DNA of 64,000 nt from Rugamonas sp. A1-17 (GCA_025548565.1 JAJLPB010000003.1:1-64000), one strand, 5' to 3'. Shown: positions 38,602-51,038, counted from the stretch's first letter. The notes: a model not told the origin generated them from the sequence alone. Numbers and translations: made by a program.

Positions 38602-38735
38602 GGCGGTTCCAGGTTGGTGGATTTCACGTGAAGCTTACCTGATTTGTGGCCACTTCGGCCATGCAGCATAGGCATGAGCCGCATTGAATTTCTTCCGTAC
38701 AATGTAGCTTTTGCATGGTTGAGGATGGCAAGGCG

Positions 38736-39500
38736 ATGGTCGATTATCTGGTGTTGGGTGTGGCAGCGTTCGGTGCGGGGCTGGTGGATGCGGTGGTGGG
38801 GGGCGGGGGATTGATACAACTCCCGGCCATGTTCTCGGTGTTTCCCAACATGGCACCCGCCACGTTGATCGGCACCAACAAGCTGGCCAGCATCTTCGGC
38901 ACCAGCGTGGCTGCGGTCAGCTACGCGCGCCGGGTCGCTATTGCCTGGTCGGTGGCCACGCCGGCCGCCTTGGCCGCGCTGATCTTCGCCTTCCTCGGCG
39001 CCTACACCGTGACCAAGGTCTCTGCCGACTTCATGCGCCTGCTGTTGCCGGTCGTGCTGGTGGCGGTCGCCATCTACACCTTCGCCAAGAAGGACTTCGG
39101 CAGCGTCCACGAACCCATGCACTCGGGCACCAAGGAGCAGACGCTGGCGCTGCTGATCGGCGCCGGCATCGGCTTCTACGACGGCTTCTTCGGCCCTGGC
39201 ACCGGCAGCTTCCTGGTGTTCCTGTTCGTGCGCATTTTCGGCTTCGACTTCCTCGGCGCGTCGGCCGTCGCCAAAGTCGTCAACGTGGCCTGCAACTTCG
39301 CCGCGTTGATCTGGTTCGGCTACAGCGGGCACCTGATCTGGCAACTGGGCGCGACCATGGCGGTGGCCCAGATCGCCGGTTCCATCGTCGGCTCGCGCAT
39401 GGCGATGAAGCACGGCAGCGGTTTTGTGCGCAAGCTGTTCCTGGTCGTGGTCACCATCCTGATCGTAAAAACTGGCTACGATGCATGGTTGCGGTGGTGA
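38736..39500 (+). CDS. TauE/SafE (TSUP) family permease
   Basis: A 254-residue membrane protein with about eight helices in two repeats: VDAVVGGGGLIQLPAMFSV in the first and GFFGPGTGSFLVFLFVRIFG in the second, the TSUP signature. Members move sulfite, sulfonates or other organic anions; substrate not evident. The ATG at 38736 has AAGG close by; an ATG seven codons earlier lacks a ribosome site. It is followed within four bases by a parS site, then a terminator, then another parS site. Confidence 0.88.
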   Translation: MVDYLVLGVAAFGAGLVDAVVGGGGLIQLPAMFSVFPNMAPATLIGTNKLASIFGTSVAAVSYARRVAIAWSVATPAALAALIFAFLGAYTVTKVSADFMRLLLPVVLVAVAIYTFAKKDFGSVHEPMHSGTKEQTLALLIGAGIGFYDGFFGPGTGSFLVFLFVRIFGFDFLGASAVAKVVNVACNFAALIWFGYSGHLIWQLGATMAVAQIAGSIVGSRMAMKHGSGFVRKLFLVVVTILIVKTGYDAWLRW

Positions 39501-39503
39501 CAC

Positions 39504-39519
39504 TGTTTCACGTGGAACA
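39504..39519. other. parS site 1
   Basis: TGTTTCACGTGGAACA, a full match to the bacterial chromosomal parS consensus bound by ParB/Spo0J. It is 2.8 kb left of parA, just after the TSUP stop codon. Confidence 0.92.
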
Positions 39520-39523
39520 AAAG

Positions 39524-39558
39524 AAGGGCGCTTATTGGGAACGATAAGCGCCCTTTTT
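39524..39558 (+). terminator. Terminator between the two parS sites
   Basis: AAGGGCGCTTAT and ATAAGCGCCCTT form a 12-base stem with an 8-base loop and five T. It ends the TSUP gene and shields mnmG from readthrough. The stem is A-rich on its 5' side so it may also work leftward. Confidence 0.92.
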
Positions 39559-39561
39559 CAA

Positions 39562-39577
39562 TGTTTCACGTGGAACA
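39562..39577. other. parS site 2
   Basis: Second exact TGTTTCACGTGGAACA, 58 bases from the first and in the same orientation, upstream of mnmG. The pair should nucleate ParB spreading for chromosome segregation. Confidence 0.92.
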
Positions 39578-39667
39578 AATCAACGATATTTTTTTGCTTA
39601 AAAAAGTCGCAGCAGCAAAAAGACTCTATAATCTGACCTTGATCCCTTCGCTTTAACCAATTCCAAC

Positions 39668-41599
39668 ATGCTATTTCCTACAAAATTCGACGTCATCGTC
39701 GTCGGTGGTGGTCACGCCGGCACCGAGGCCGCCCTCGCTTCGGCCCGCATGGGCCAGAAGACTCTGCTGCTCACGCATAACATTGAGACGCTGGGCCAGA
39801 TGTCGTGCAATCCCTCCATCGGCGGCATCGGCAAAGGCCATCTGGTCAAGGAAGTCGACGCCATGGGCGGCGCCATGGCCATCGCCACCGATGAGTCGGG
39901 CATCCAGTTCCGTATCCTGAATTCGTCCAAAGGACCAGCTGTGCGCGCCACCCGCGCCCAGGCCGACCGCATGCTGTACAAGCAAGCCATCCGTTCGCGC
40001 CTGGAAAACCAGCCCAACCTGTGGCTGTTCCAGCAGGCCGTGGACGATCTGATGGTGGAGGGCGACCGCGTGATCGGCGCCGTCACCCAGATCGGTCTGC
40101 AATTCCTGGCGCCAGCCGTGGTGCTTACCGCCGGCACTTTCCTCGACGGTAAGATCCACGTCGGCCTGCAGAACTACTCGGCCGGCCGCGCCGGCGATCC
40201 ACCGGCGATCTCGCTGTCGGCCCGCCTGAAGGAACTGAAGCTGCCGCAGGGCCGCCTGAAGACCGGCACGCCGCCGCGCATCGACGGCCGCAGCATCGAC
40301 TTCTCGCTGATGACCGAACAGCCCGGCGACCTGGATCCGGTGCCGGTGTTCTCGGTGATGGGCAACGCCGCCATGCATCCGGAGCAAATGCCGTGCTGGG
40401 TCACGCACACCAACACCCAGACCCACGACATCATCCGCGCCGGCCTGGACCGCAGCCCGATGTACACCGGCGTCATCGAAGGCGTCGGCCCGCGTTACTG
40501 TCCGTCGATCGAAGACAAGATCCACCGCTTCTCGGCCAAGGAATCGCACCAGATTTTCCTGGAACCTGAAGGCCTGACGACCAACGAATTCTATCCAAAC
40601 GGCATCTCCACCAGTCTGCCATTCGACGTGCAAATCAACCTGGTGCGCTCGATGAAGGGCATGGAAAACGCCCACATTTTGCGTCCCGGCTACGCCATCG
40701 AATACGATTATTTCGACCCGCGCGGCCTCAAGGCATCGCTGGAAACCAAGGCCATCAACGGCCTGTACTTCGCCGGCCAAATCAACGGCACCACCGGCTA
40801 CGAGGAAGCGGCCGCGCAGGGCATGCTGGCCGGCATCAACGCCGCGCTGCAAACCCAGGGCCGCGAAGCCTGGACGCCGGCCCGTTCCGAAGCCTACCTG
40901 GGCGTGATGGTCGACGATCTGGTCACGCAGGGCGTGATGGAGCCGTACCGCATGTTCACCAGCCGCGCCGAGTACCGCCTGAGCCTGCGTGAAGATAACG
41001 CCGACATGCGCCTGACCGAAATCGGCCGCAAGCTCGGCTGCGTCGGCGATGCGCAGTGGGAAGCTTTCGAGACCAAACGCGAAGCCGTCGCGCGCGAGCT
41101 GGAGCGTCTGCGTTCCACGTGGGTGAATCCGCGCATCCTGGAAGCGGCCGAATCCGAGCGCGTCATCGGCCAGGCGATCGAGCGCGAATACTCGCTGGCC
41201 AACCTGCTGGCCCGTCCCGGCGTCGACTACGACAAGCTGATGAGCCTGTCCGGCATCGATGGCCGCGACCTCGCCGGCCCCGGCGTCAGCGACGAAGCGG
41301 TGCGTGAACAGGTGGAAATCCAGCTCAAATATTCGGGCTATATCGACCGCCAGACCAAGGAAGTCGAGCGCCACGAGCACTACGAAAACCTGAAATTGCC
41401 GGAAGGTTTCAGCTACCTGGACATCACCGCGCTGTCGGTGGAAGTGCGCCAGAAGCTGCACGCGCAGCGCCCGGAAACGCTGGGCCAGGCATCGCGGATT
41501 TCCGGCGTGACGCCGGCCGCGATCTCGCTGCTGCTGGTGCACCTGAAGAAGGCCGGTTTCGGCGGATTTGTGAATCAAAAAGATGAGGCTGTTCAATGA
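39668..41599 (+). CDS. mnmG: tRNA uridine-5-carboxymethylaminomethyl modification enzyme MnmG
   Basis: FAD protein that with MnmE modifies U34 of certain tRNAs. 643 residues; FAD motif [20 protein letters not shown], then [26 protein letters not shown]-like segment [17 protein letters not shown], and [20 protein letters not shown]. The C-terminal helical domain is complete. The stop overlaps the rsmG start by four bases. The gene is the usual first member of the origin-proximal mnmG-rsmG-parAB set. Confidence 0.98.
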   Translation: MLFPTKFDVIVVGGGHAGTEAALASARMGQKTLLLTHNIETLGQMSCNPSIGGIGKGHLVKEVDAMGGAMAIATDESGIQFRILNSSKGPAVRATRAQADRMLYKQAIRSRLENQPNLWLFQQAVDDLMVEGDRVIGAVTQIGLQFLAPAVVLTAGTFLDGKIHVGLQNYSAGRAGDPPAISLSARLKELKLPQGRLKTGTPPRIDGRSIDFSLMTEQPGDLDPVPVFSVMGNAAMHPEQMPCWVTHTNTQTHDIIRAGLDRSPMYTGVIEGVGPRYCPSIEDKIHRFSAKESHQIFLEPEGLTTNEFYPNGISTSLPFDVQINLVRSMKGMENAHILRPGYAIEYDYFDPRGLKASLETKAINGLYFAGQINGTTGYEEAAAQGMLAGINAALQTQGREAWTPARSEAYLGVMVDDLVTQGVMEPYRMFTSRAEYRLSLREDNADMRLTEIGRKLGCVGDAQWEAFETKREAVARELERLRSTWVNPRILEAAESERVIGQAIEREYSLANLLARPGVDYDKLMSLSGIDGRDLAGPGVSDEAVREQVEIQLKYSGYIDRQTKEVERHEHYENLKLPEGFSYLDITALSVEVRQKLHAQRPETLGQASRISGVTPAAISLLLVHLKKAGFGGFVNQKDEAVQ

Positions 41600-42246
41600 A
41601 GGTGTTTGACCGTGCGGTACTTGCGGATGTTTTAAAACAAGGCATCAACAGTCTGAAGCTGGACCTCGGCGACGACCAGGTGGAGAAATTGCTGGACTAC
41701 CTGGCGCTGCTGAACAAGTGGAATTCGGTGTACAACCTGACCTCGGTGCGCGATCCGATGCAGATGGTCACGCTGCATGTGCTGGACTCGCTGGCCGCGG
41801 TGCCGGCGTTTGCCGGCGCAAGCAACGTGCTGGACGTGGGAGCAGGGGGCGGCCTGCCGGGCATGGTGCTGGCGATCAGCCGTCCAGACATGAAGGTGTC
41901 GATGATCGACACGGTGCACAAGAAGACCGCCTTCCTGAACCAGGTGAAGGCGGAGCTGGGCCTGGCCAACGTGACGGTGTACACCAAGCGCGTGGAGCAG
42001 CTGGAAGTGAAGACCAAGTTCGACGTCATCACCTCGCGAGCGTTCGCGGACCTGTCCGACTTCGTCAACTGGTCCGGGCACCTGCTGCAAGAGGGCGGGC
42101 AATTCATCGCCCTGAAAGGGACGGCGCCGGCAGAGGAGCGCGAGCGGCTGCCAGAGCCATGGAAAGTGCAGAAACTGGAGCCTTTGGAAGTGCCGGGGCT
42201 GGACGCGGAGCGCCATCTGGTATTCATCCAGGCCGAAACCAAGTAA
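41596..42246 (+). CDS. rsmG: 16S rRNA (guanine(527)-N(7))-methyltransferase
   Basis: Methylates G527 of 16S rRNA. 216 residues with [28 protein letters not shown], the SAM loop [17 protein letters not shown] and [18 protein letters not shown]. Coupled to mnmG through a four-base overlap. Followed by a striking AT-rich palindromic spacer before parA. Confidence 0.97.
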   Translation: MKVFDRAVLADVLKQGINSLKLDLGDDQVEKLLDYLALLNKWNSVYNLTSVRDPMQMVTLHVLDSLAAVPAFAGASNVLDVGAGGGLPGMVLAISRPDMKVSMIDTVHKKTAFLNQVKAELGLANVTVYTKRVEQLEVKTKFDVITSRAFADLSDFVNWSGHLLQEGGQFIALKGTAPAEERERLPEPWKVQKLEPLEVPGLDAERHLVFIQAETK

Positions 42247-42249
42247 ATG

Positions 42250-42329
42250 GTTTATACGATATAAACGGTTTATACAGTTTATTCTGTATAAACAGTATAA
42301 ATCGTTTATATCGTTTTAATAGTATAAAT
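42250..42329. repeat. Nested AT-rich palindromes and GTATAAAY repeats between rsmG and parA
   Basis: Inner arms GTTTATACAG (42268-42277) and CTGTATAAAC (42284-42293) with a 6-base loop; outer arms CGATATAAACG (42257-42267) and CGTTTATATCG (42303-42313), all perfect. The 8-base word GTATAAAC/T occurs five times in both orientations between 42250 and 42329. The rest of the gap is AT-rich, in contrast with the coding DNA. It could be a parAB operator, a terminator of rsmG, or a binding site of another origin protein. Confidence 0.8.
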
Positions 42330-42357
42330 AATTAAGAAGCACAACACAAAGAAATAC

Positions 42358-43128
42358 ATGGCGAAAATTTTTTGCGTAGCGAATCAAAAGGGTGGTGTGG
42401 GGAAAACCACCACGACGGTAAACCTGGCCGCCGGATTGGCAAAGCTGGGCCAGCGGGTATTGCTGGTCGACCTGGACCCGCAAGGCAACGCGACGATGGG
42501 CGCGGGCATCAACAAGGCGGGCCTGCCTGCGTCGACCTATGAGGTGATGCTGGGCGAGTCCGACGTGGCCACCGCGCGCCAGCGTTCGGAGCCGGGACAG
42601 TTCGACGTCCTGCCCTCCAACCGCGAACTGGCCGGCGCCGAAGTCGAGATGGTCTCGCTGGACAACCGCGAGCGCCGCCTGAAGGACGCGCTGGCCGTGG
42701 TCGACAAGGAGTACGACTTCATCCTGATCGACTGCCCGCCCGCGCTGTCGATGCTGACCCTGAACGGCCTGTGCGCCGCGCACGGCGTCATCATTCCGAT
42801 GCAGTGCGAGTACTACGCGCTGGAAGGGCTGTCCGACCTGGTCAACACCATCAAGAAGGTGCACGCCAACCTGAACCCGGACCTGAAGATCATCGGCCTG
42901 CTGCGCGTGATGTTCGATCCGCGCATGACGCTGTCGCAGCAAGTGTCGGCCCAGCTGGAGCAGCACTTCGGCGACAAGGTCTTCAAAACCATCATCCCCC
43001 GCAACGTGCGGCTGGCCGAAGCGCCGTCGTACGGCCTGCCGGGCGTCACCTTCGACCCATCCTCCAAGGGAGCGCAGGCGTACATCGCCTTTGGCGCCGA
43101 GATGGTCAAGCGCATCAAGAAAATGTAA
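42358..43128 (+). CDS. parA: Chromosome partitioning ATPase ParA
   Basis: A 256-residue Walker-type ATPase that binds DNA non-specifically and moves ParB-parS complexes. Deviant Walker A KGGVGKTTTTVNLAAGL at residue 11, LLVDLDPQGNATMGAG, then FILIDCPPALSMLTLNGL and LKIIGLLRVMFDPRMTLS. No N-terminal HTH domain, as usual for chromosomal (Soj-type) ParA. parB follows after nine bases. Confidence 0.97.
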   Translation: MAKIFCVANQKGGVGKTTTTVNLAAGLAKLGQRVLLVDLDPQGNATMGAGINKAGLPASTYEVMLGESDVATARQRSEPGQFDVLPSNRELAGAEVEMVSLDNRERRLKDALAVVDKEYDFILIDCPPALSMLTLNGLCAAHGVIIPMQCEYYALEGLSDLVNTIKKVHANLNPDLKIIGLLRVMFDPRMTLSQQVSAQLEQHFGDKVFKTIIPRNVRLAEAPSYGLPGVTFDPSSKGAQAYIAFGAEMVKRIKKM

Positions 43129-43137
43129 GGCAATAAA

Positions 43138-44025
43138 ATGGCAACCAAAAAACTCAAAGGCCTGGGTCGCGGCCTGGAAGCGCTGCTCGGCGGCGACGGC
43201 GACATCACCACCCCGGACGCGAACACGCCATCCGAACTCCCGATCACGCAAATGCAGGCCGGCAAATATCAGCCGCGTACCCGCATGGACGAGGGCGGCC
43301 TGCAGGAGCTGGCCGCATCGATCAAGACCCAGGGCATCATGCAACCGATCCTGGTCCGTCCGGTCGGCACCGACAAGCTGACCGGCGCCACCAAGTACGA
43401 GATCATCGCCGGCGAACGCCGCTTCCGCGCCGCGCAAATCGCCGGCCTGGAAGTGCTCCCTGTTTTGGTGCGTGACGTCGACGACCAGGCCGCCGCCGCG
43501 ATGGCCCTGATCGAGAACATGCAGCGTGAGGACCTCAATCCGCTGGAAGAGGCGCAGGGCATCCACCGCCTGATCACCGACTTCAGTTTCACGCACGAGC
43601 AGGCGGCCACTGCGGTTGGCCGTTCGCGCAGCGCCGTGTCCAACCTGCTGCGCCTGATGAACCTGGCCAATGCGGTCCAGACCATGCTGATGGCCGGCGA
43701 TATCGACATGGGCCACGCCCGCGCCTTGCTGTCGGTGGACGCCGCGACCCAGATCAACCTGGCCAATATGGTCATCGCCAAACGGTTATCCGTGCGTGAA
43801 ACTGAAAAGTTGGTGGCAAAAACGCTGGAAGATCAAAAATCGCCGCCGGCCGAAGCGCGTCAAAAAGAGAAATCCGGCGACATCGTCCGCCTGGAAGAAG
43901 AATTGTCGGACAAGTTGGCCACCCCGGTCGTGTTCAAGATGGGCAGCAAGGGCCGCGGCCAGATGATCATCGACTTCGCCGACCTGGACATCCTCGACGG
44001 CGTCCTCGCCCGCCTGCGCGCCTAA
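43138..44025 (+). CDS. parB: Chromosome partitioning CTPase/DNA-binding protein ParB
   Basis: A 295-residue ParB/Spo0J. KLKGLGRGLEALLG at the start, the N-terminal CTP-binding domain with LAASIKTQGIMQPILVRPVG and YEIIAGERRFRAAQIAGL, ALIENMQREDLNPLEEAQGI, the HTH FTHEQAATAVGRSRSAVSN, and a C-terminal dimer domain. It should bind the two parS sites left of mnmG. Confidence 0.97.
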   Translation: MATKKLKGLGRGLEALLGGDGDITTPDANTPSELPITQMQAGKYQPRTRMDEGGLQELAASIKTQGIMQPILVRPVGTDKLTGATKYEIIAGERRFRAAQIAGLEVLPVLVRDVDDQAAAAMALIENMQREDLNPLEEAQGIHRLITDFSFTHEQAATAVGRSRSAVSNLLRLMNLANAVQTMLMAGDIDMGHARALLSVDAATQINLANMVIAKRLSVRETEKLVAKTLEDQKSPPAEARQKEKSGDIVRLEEELSDKLATPVVFKMGSKGRGQMIIDFADLDILDGVLARLRA

Positions 44026-44030
44026 TAAAA

Positions 44031-44119
44031 TTGGGGTCAAGTCTGACATTCGGACACGAACTCGGCCGTAGACCGTCGTTACGGCAGAGGTCGTGTCCGA
44101 ATGTCAGACTTGACCCCAA
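44031..44119. repeat. 89-base element with 29-base perfect inverted repeat
   Basis: Six bases after parB, 44031-44059 and 44091-44119 are exact reverse complements (29 bases each, beginning TTGGGGTCAAGTCTGAC). The 31-base centre has a second stem, GCCGTA/TACGGC (44065-44070, 44080-44085). The whole can fold into one long hairpin or cruciform. It may end parB transcription, or be a mobile palindromic element (MITE/REP type). Confidence 0.85.
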
Positions 44120-44235
44120 AATGCTCTGAAAAAACGAAAACGCTTAACTGGTTCCAACTTGGTGCAACCGGTGCGGAATTGTTTATAAAAGCGTCGCTTT
44201 CGTGCACCAATTGCTCTGCTGCGGTGCAGCAATGT

Positions 44236-44265
44236 TTGACGTGATACAGTAAAGACACATATAAT
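44236..44265 (+). promoter_or_regulatory. Sigma70 promoter of the atp operon
   Basis: TTGACG at 44236-44241, 18-base spacer, TATAAT at 44260-44265, 43 bases before atpI. A near-consensus housekeeping promoter in an otherwise gene-free stretch (44120-44308). Confidence 0.8.
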
Positions 44266-44308
44266 CCCGTGTCTTTGGGTTTTATCGGCTTTTTTTGGAG
44301 CTCGCCAG

Positions 44309-44674
44309 ATGAGTGATTCGACGAGTATTTCGAAGCCGATTTTTAAAGTCGTCGCCCTCCAGTTAGCTATCGCCACTGGATTTGCCTTGCTCGCCTGGAA
44401 CTTGGGCGGAGTACTCAAAGCTTGGTCGGCCGCCTATGGCGGAGCAATCGCAGTCATCGGGAGTCTGATGTACGCGATGATTGTTGCGGGCGGAACAAAT
44501 GACGCCAAAAAAGCTTTCCGGTCGCATGTACGCGCCGAAGTTGTAAAAATATTTATCACGGTAGTGCTGTTTATTTTGGCACTGGCGCTGTTTCAGTCGG
44601 CCTCTTGGTTATGGCTGATCTTGGGTTTCGCGGTGGCAACCTTAGCCTATTGGTTTTCACTGCTCGCAATTTAA
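44309..44674 (+). CDS. atpI: ATP synthase subunit I
   Basis: A 121-residue protein with four membrane helices (VVALQLAIATGFALLAW, YGGAIAVIGSLMYAMIVA, IFITVVLFILALALF, WLILGFAVATLAYWF). AtpI aids assembly of the c-ring in the membrane and is not part of the finished enzyme. It opens the operon, RBS ttggag. Sequence is weakly conserved in the family; position and topology make the call. Confidence 0.9.
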   Translation: MSDSTSISKPIFKVVALQLAIATGFALLAWNLGGVLKAWSAAYGGAIAVIGSLMYAMIVAGGTNDAKKAFRSHVRAEVVKIFITVVLFILALALFQSASWLWLILGFAVATLAYWFSLLAI

Positions 44675-45496
<822 letters not shown>

Positions 45497-45520
45497 GTAC
45501 CAGATCAAACCTACTGCGCA

Positions 45521-45588
45521 GCGCTATTTTTGCCCTCCGATGCTCACCGTACATGCGTACGGCTCCGCTTCTCGGACAAAACTAGCGC
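45521..45588 (+). repeat. Long imperfect hairpin between atpB and atpE
   Basis: GCGCTATTTTTG..CCGA (45521-45540) pairs imperfectly with TCGGACAAAACTAGCGC (45572-45588); the tip is a perfect stem CCGTAC-ATGC-GTACGG (45547-45562). It is in the 182-base atpB-atpE gap. It may protect the 3' end of upstream mRNA or set the high yield of subunit c; it could also be a dispersed repeat. Confidence 0.65.
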
Positions 45589-45660
45589 CGCTCGCTACGG
45601 TTTTATCAGGCACTGGGCAACAAATCGTTTTTAACTTTTCAGTATCGTAGTCTTTTTTAA

Positions 45661-45954
<294 letters not shown>

Positions 45955-45996
45955 TTCGCTCCCTTCTAGGAGAAACTTTTAGTTAGGAGCAAAGGT

Positions 45997-46467
45997 ATGG
46001 ACATCAATATGTCTCTCATCGGTCAGATGATCACCTTCGCGGTGTTGGTCTGGGTTTCGATGAAGTTCGTATTTCCATCGCTGAATGCAGCGTTGGATGA
46101 GCGTGCCAAGCGTATCGCTGACGGTCTGGCTGCGGCCGACCAAGGCCAGCAAGCGATGGTAGTGGCTGAGAAGCGCGCCAGCGAAGCGCTGGCAGGTGCA
46201 CGCGAAGAAGCTTCGCAACGCGTTGCCGACGCTGAAAAGCGCGCGCAACTGGTGGCAGAAGAAATCAAAGCTAATGCACAGGCCGAAGCGGACCGCATCA
46301 TTGCGCAAGCCAAGGCGGACGCCGATCAGCAACTGGCCAAGGCGCGCGAAGCGCTGCGCGCTCAGGTGGCTGACCTGGCTGTGAAGGGCGCCGAGCAAAT
46401 CCTCAAGCGCGAAGTCAACGCCTCGGCCCACGCCGATCTGTTGTCGCGCCTGTCTGTCGAGCTGTAA
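45997..46467 (+). CDS. atpF: F0F1 ATP synthase subunit b
   Basis: Peripheral stalk subunit: one N-terminal helix ([20 protein letters not shown]) then a long charged helix rich in Ala, Glu and Lys ([20 protein letters not shown] onward) that dimerises and reaches F1. 156 residues, normal length. atpH starts two bases after its stop. Confidence 0.97.
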   Translation: MDINMSLIGQMITFAVLVWVSMKFVFPSLNAALDERAKRIADGLAAADQGQQAMVVAEKRASEALAGAREEASQRVADAEKRAQLVAEEIKANAQAEADRIIAQAKADADQQLAKAREALRAQVADLAVKGAEQILKREVNASAHADLLSRLSVEL

Positions 46468-46469
46468 TC

Positions 46470-47015
46470 ATGGCAGAAAACGCAACCGTCGCCCGTCCCT
46501 ACGCGGAAGCTTTGTTCCGCGTAGCCCAAGCAGGTAAGGAATCGTTCAACCTCGCGGCGTGGTCCGAACTGGTGGCCGAACTGGCCCAGATCGGTGCCCA
46601 CCCCGAGGTGCAAGCATTCGCCCGCAACCCGAAAGCTTCGGCTAGCGATGTGAGCGCCGCCATTACGGCACTGGTCAAGTCGCCGCTCAACACGGAAGCA
46701 AAAAACTTCCTGGCGATGCTGGTCGAAAACGGCCGCATCAGTCTGCTGCCGGAAATCGGCGCGCAATTCCAGGCGTTGAAAAACGCCGTGGAAGGTGCGG
46801 CAGACGCCGACATCACCAGCGCCTTCGACCTGAGCACCGCTCAGGTGAGCGAGCTGGTCGCCACGCTGGAGAAGAAATTCAGCCGCAAGCTGAACCCGGT
46901 CGTGACCGTGGATCCCGCGTTGATCGGTGGCGTGCGCGTCGTCGTTGGCGACCAGGTGCTGGACACGTCGGTCCGCGCCAAGTTGCAGCAAATGCGTGTT
47001 GCGCTGGTCGCGTAA
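46470..47015 (+). CDS. atpH: F0F1 ATP synthase subunit delta
   Basis: A 181-residue F1 subunit joining the peripheral stalk to the top of F1. [18 protein letters not shown] at the start and the conserved C-terminal [30 protein letters not shown] region mark it. It follows atpF with two bases between; a 62-base gap precedes atpA. Confidence 0.97.
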   Translation: MAENATVARPYAEALFRVAQAGKESFNLAAWSELVAELAQIGAHPEVQAFARNPKASASDVSAAITALVKSPLNTEAKNFLAMLVENGRISLLPEIGAQFQALKNAVEGAADADITSAFDLSTAQVSELVATLEKKFSRKLNPVVTVDPALIGGVRVVVGDQVLDTSVRAKLQQMRVALVA

Positions 47016-47077
47016 GCGCCGCTTAGAACAGATTCTTCATCTCGCGCAAGCTGAGAGAAACACTTTTAGGAGTTAGT

Positions 47078-48619
47078 ATGCAACTCAACCCATCTGAAAT
47101 CAGCGAGCTGATCAAGAGCCGTATCCAAGGCCTTGATGGCGGCGCTGAAGTACGCAACCAAGGCACGGTTATTTCCGTGGCCGACGGTATCGTCCGCATC
47201 CACGGCCTGTCGGACGTGATGCAAGGCGAAATGCTGGAATTCCCTGGTAACACCTTTGGTCTGGCGATGAACCTGGAGCGTGACTCCGTCGGCGCCGTGA
47301 TTCTGGGTGCTTACGAGCACATCTCCGAAGGCGACACGGTCAAGTGCACCGGCCGCATTCTGGAAGTGCCGGTCGGTCCTGAACTGCGTGGCCGCGTGGT
47401 CAACGCCCTGGGCCAGCCGATCGACGGCAAAGGCGCTGTCGATGCCAAGCTGACCGCACCAATCGAAAAGATCGCTCCTGGCGTTATCGCCCGTGAGTCC
47501 GTCTCGCAGCCTATGCAGACCGGTCTGAAGTCGATCGACGCGATGGTACCAATTGGCCGTGGCCAGCGCGAGCTGATCATTGGCGACCGTCAAACCGGTA
47601 AGTCCGCCGTGGCGGTTGATGCGATCATCAACCAAAAAGGCCAGGGCATGACCTGCATCTACGTGGCGATCGGTCAGAAAGCCTCGACGATCAAGAACAT
47701 CGTGCGTTCGCTGGAACAGCACGGCGCGATGGAGTACACCATCGTTGTGGCCGCATCGGCAGCCGAATCGGCAGCGATGCAGTACATCTCGGCCTACTCG
47801 GGCTGCACCATGGGCGAATACTTCCGCGACCGCGGCGAAGACGCGCTGATCGTGTACGATGACCTGTCCAAGCAAGCCGTGGCCTACCGTCAGATCTCCC
47901 TGCTGCTGCGCCGTCCACCAGGCCGCGAAGCCTACCCAGGCGACGTGTTCTACCTGCACTCCCGTCTGCTGGAACGCGCAGCACGCGTCAACGCCGACTA
48001 CGTCGAAGCCTTCACCGGCGGCGCAGTCAAAGGCAAGACCGGCTCGCTGACCGCACTGCCGATCATTGAAACCCAGGCTGGCGACGTTTCGGCGTTCGTG
48101 CCAACCAACGTGATTTCGATTACCGACGGCCAGATCTTCCTGGAAACCTCGCTGTTCAACTCGGGCATCCGTCCTGCGATTAACGCCGGTATCTCGGTGT
48201 CGCGCGTTGGTGGCGCCGCCCAGACCAAGGTCATCAAAAACCTGTCCGGCGGTATCCGTACCGACTTGGCACAGTACCGTGAACTGGCTGCGTTCGCGCA
48301 GTTCGCTTCCGACCTGGACGAATCGACCCGCAAGCAGCTGGACCGCGGCGCCCGCGTGACCGAACTGCTCAAGCAGGCTCAGTACTCGCCACTGTCGATC
48401 TCCATGATGGCCGCTTCGCTGTTCGCAGTGAACAAGGGCTACCTGGACGACGTGCCAGTCAAGAAAGTTCTGCCGTTCGAAGCTGGCCTGCACGCCTACC
48501 TGAAGACCAAGCAAGCTGACCTGATGTCCAAGATTGAATCGTCGAAGCAACTGGACAAAGACGGCGAAGCAACGCTGTCGGCCGCCATTGCTGACTTCAA
48601 GAAATCCGGCGCATATTAA
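47078..48619 (+). CDS. atpA: F0F1 ATP synthase subunit alpha
   Basis: Non-catalytic nucleotide-binding F1 subunit, 513 residues. P-loop [20 protein letters not shown] near residue 170, [20 protein letters not shown] and [20 protein letters not shown] are all present, with the arginine-finger region [15 protein letters not shown] further on. RBS TTAGGAG. Confidence 0.98.
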   Translation: MQLNPSEISELIKSRIQGLDGGAEVRNQGTVISVADGIVRIHGLSDVMQGEMLEFPGNTFGLAMNLERDSVGAVILGAYEHISEGDTVKCTGRILEVPVGPELRGRVVNALGQPIDGKGAVDAKLTAPIEKIAPGVIARESVSQPMQTGLKSIDAMVPIGRGQRELIIGDRQTGKSAVAVDAIINQKGQGMTCIYVAIGQKASTIKNIVRSLEQHGAMEYTIVVAASAAESAAMQYISAYSGCTMGEYFRDRGEDALIVYDDLSKQAVAYRQISLLLRRPPGREAYPGDVFYLHSRLLERAARVNADYVEAFTGGAVKGKTGSLTALPIIETQAGDVSAFVPTNVISITDGQIFLETSLFNSGIRPAINAGISVSRVGGAAQTKVIKNLSGGIRTDLAQYRELAAFAQFASDLDESTRKQLDRGARVTELLKQAQYSPLSISMMAASLFAVNKGYLDDVPVKKVLPFEAGLHAYLKTKQADLMSKIESSKQLDKDGEATLSAAIADFKKSGAY

Positions 48620-48671
48620 TCGGCACGGCGGCTCCCCGGAGCCGCCATCAGCGCAGAAGGAGTAAGGACTC

Positions 48672-49547
48672 ATGGCAGTAGGCAAAGAGATACGTGGCAA
48701 GATCAAGAGCGTAGAGAATACGAAGAAGATCACCAAGGCGATGGAAATGGTCGCCGCATCGAAAATGCGCAAAGCGCAGGATCGCATGCGCGCCGCCCGT
48801 CCCTACAGTGAAAAGATTCGCAATATCGCCGCTAATCTGGCTACCGCAAATCCGGAATACACCCACCCGTTCCTGGCTGAAGAGCAAAAGGACACGGCGA
48901 AGGCAGTTGGCTTCGTGATCGTCACCACCGACAAAGGTCTGTGCGGCGGCATGAACACCAACATCCTGCGCATGGTGACGGCGAAAACCCGTGAGCTGGA
49001 AACAGCCGGCAACAAGATTGCCGCGGTAGCTATCGGTAACAAAGGTTTGGGTTTTTTGAATCGCGTGGGCATCCCTGTCGTTGCGCAAGTAACGCAGATC
49101 GGCGACACGCCGCACCTGGAAAAACTGATCGGACCGGTCAAGGTCATGCTGGAAAAGTTCCAGAATGGCGAGATCGACGCAGTCTACCTGTGCTACACCA
49201 AGTTCATTAACACGATGAAGCAAGAGCCGGTAGTGGAGCAGTTGCTGCCACTGCCAGCGGCCAAGACGCAGGCTGACGCGGGTAATCACAACTGGGATTA
49301 CATCTACGAGCCAGACGCGGCGACCGTGATTGATGAGCTGCTGGAGCGCTATGTGGAAGCGCTGGTGTACCAGTCGGTGGCGGAAAACCTGGCGTCCGAG
49401 CAATCGGCGCGTATGGTGGCGATGAAATCGGCAAGCGACAACGCCGGTAACGTGATCGGCGAATTGAAGCTGATTTACAACAAGACCCGTCAAGCTGCGA
49501 TTACCAAAGAACTCTCCGAAATCGTCGCCGGTGCGGCTGCGGTTTAA
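48672..49547 (+). CDS. atpG: F0F1 ATP synthase subunit gamma
   Basis: Central rotor shaft of F1, 291 residues. N-terminal coiled coil [20 protein letters not shown] with [14 protein letters not shown], and the C-terminal helix [28 protein letters not shown] region. RBS AAGGAGTAAGG. Normal length. Confidence 0.98.
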   Translation: MAVGKEIRGKIKSVENTKKITKAMEMVAASKMRKAQDRMRAARPYSEKIRNIAANLATANPEYTHPFLAEEQKDTAKAVGFVIVTTDKGLCGGMNTNILRMVTAKTRELETAGNKIAAVAIGNKGLGFLNRVGIPVVAQVTQIGDTPHLEKLIGPVKVMLEKFQNGEIDAVYLCYTKFINTMKQEPVVEQLLPLPAAKTQADAGNHNWDYIYEPDAATVIDELLERYVEALVYQSVAENLASEQSARMVAMKSASDNAGNVIGELKLIYNKTRQAAITKELSEIVAGAAAV

Positions 49548-50978
<1,431 letters not shown>

Positions 50979-51038
50979 TCGTTGAGCTTTGAGCGCGGCC
51001 CTGTGCAAGCGGGGCCGCATCACACCGACAGGACACAC

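Noticed and set aside
41110..41125. CGTTCCACGTGGGTGA in mnmG as a parS site
   Set aside because: The right half diverges from consensus after GTGG (about 12 of 16); codon-constrained chance match is likely.
39671..41596. 641-codon open frame opposite mnmG
   Set aside because: Antisense shadow of mnmG with no recognisable domain and no ribosome site.
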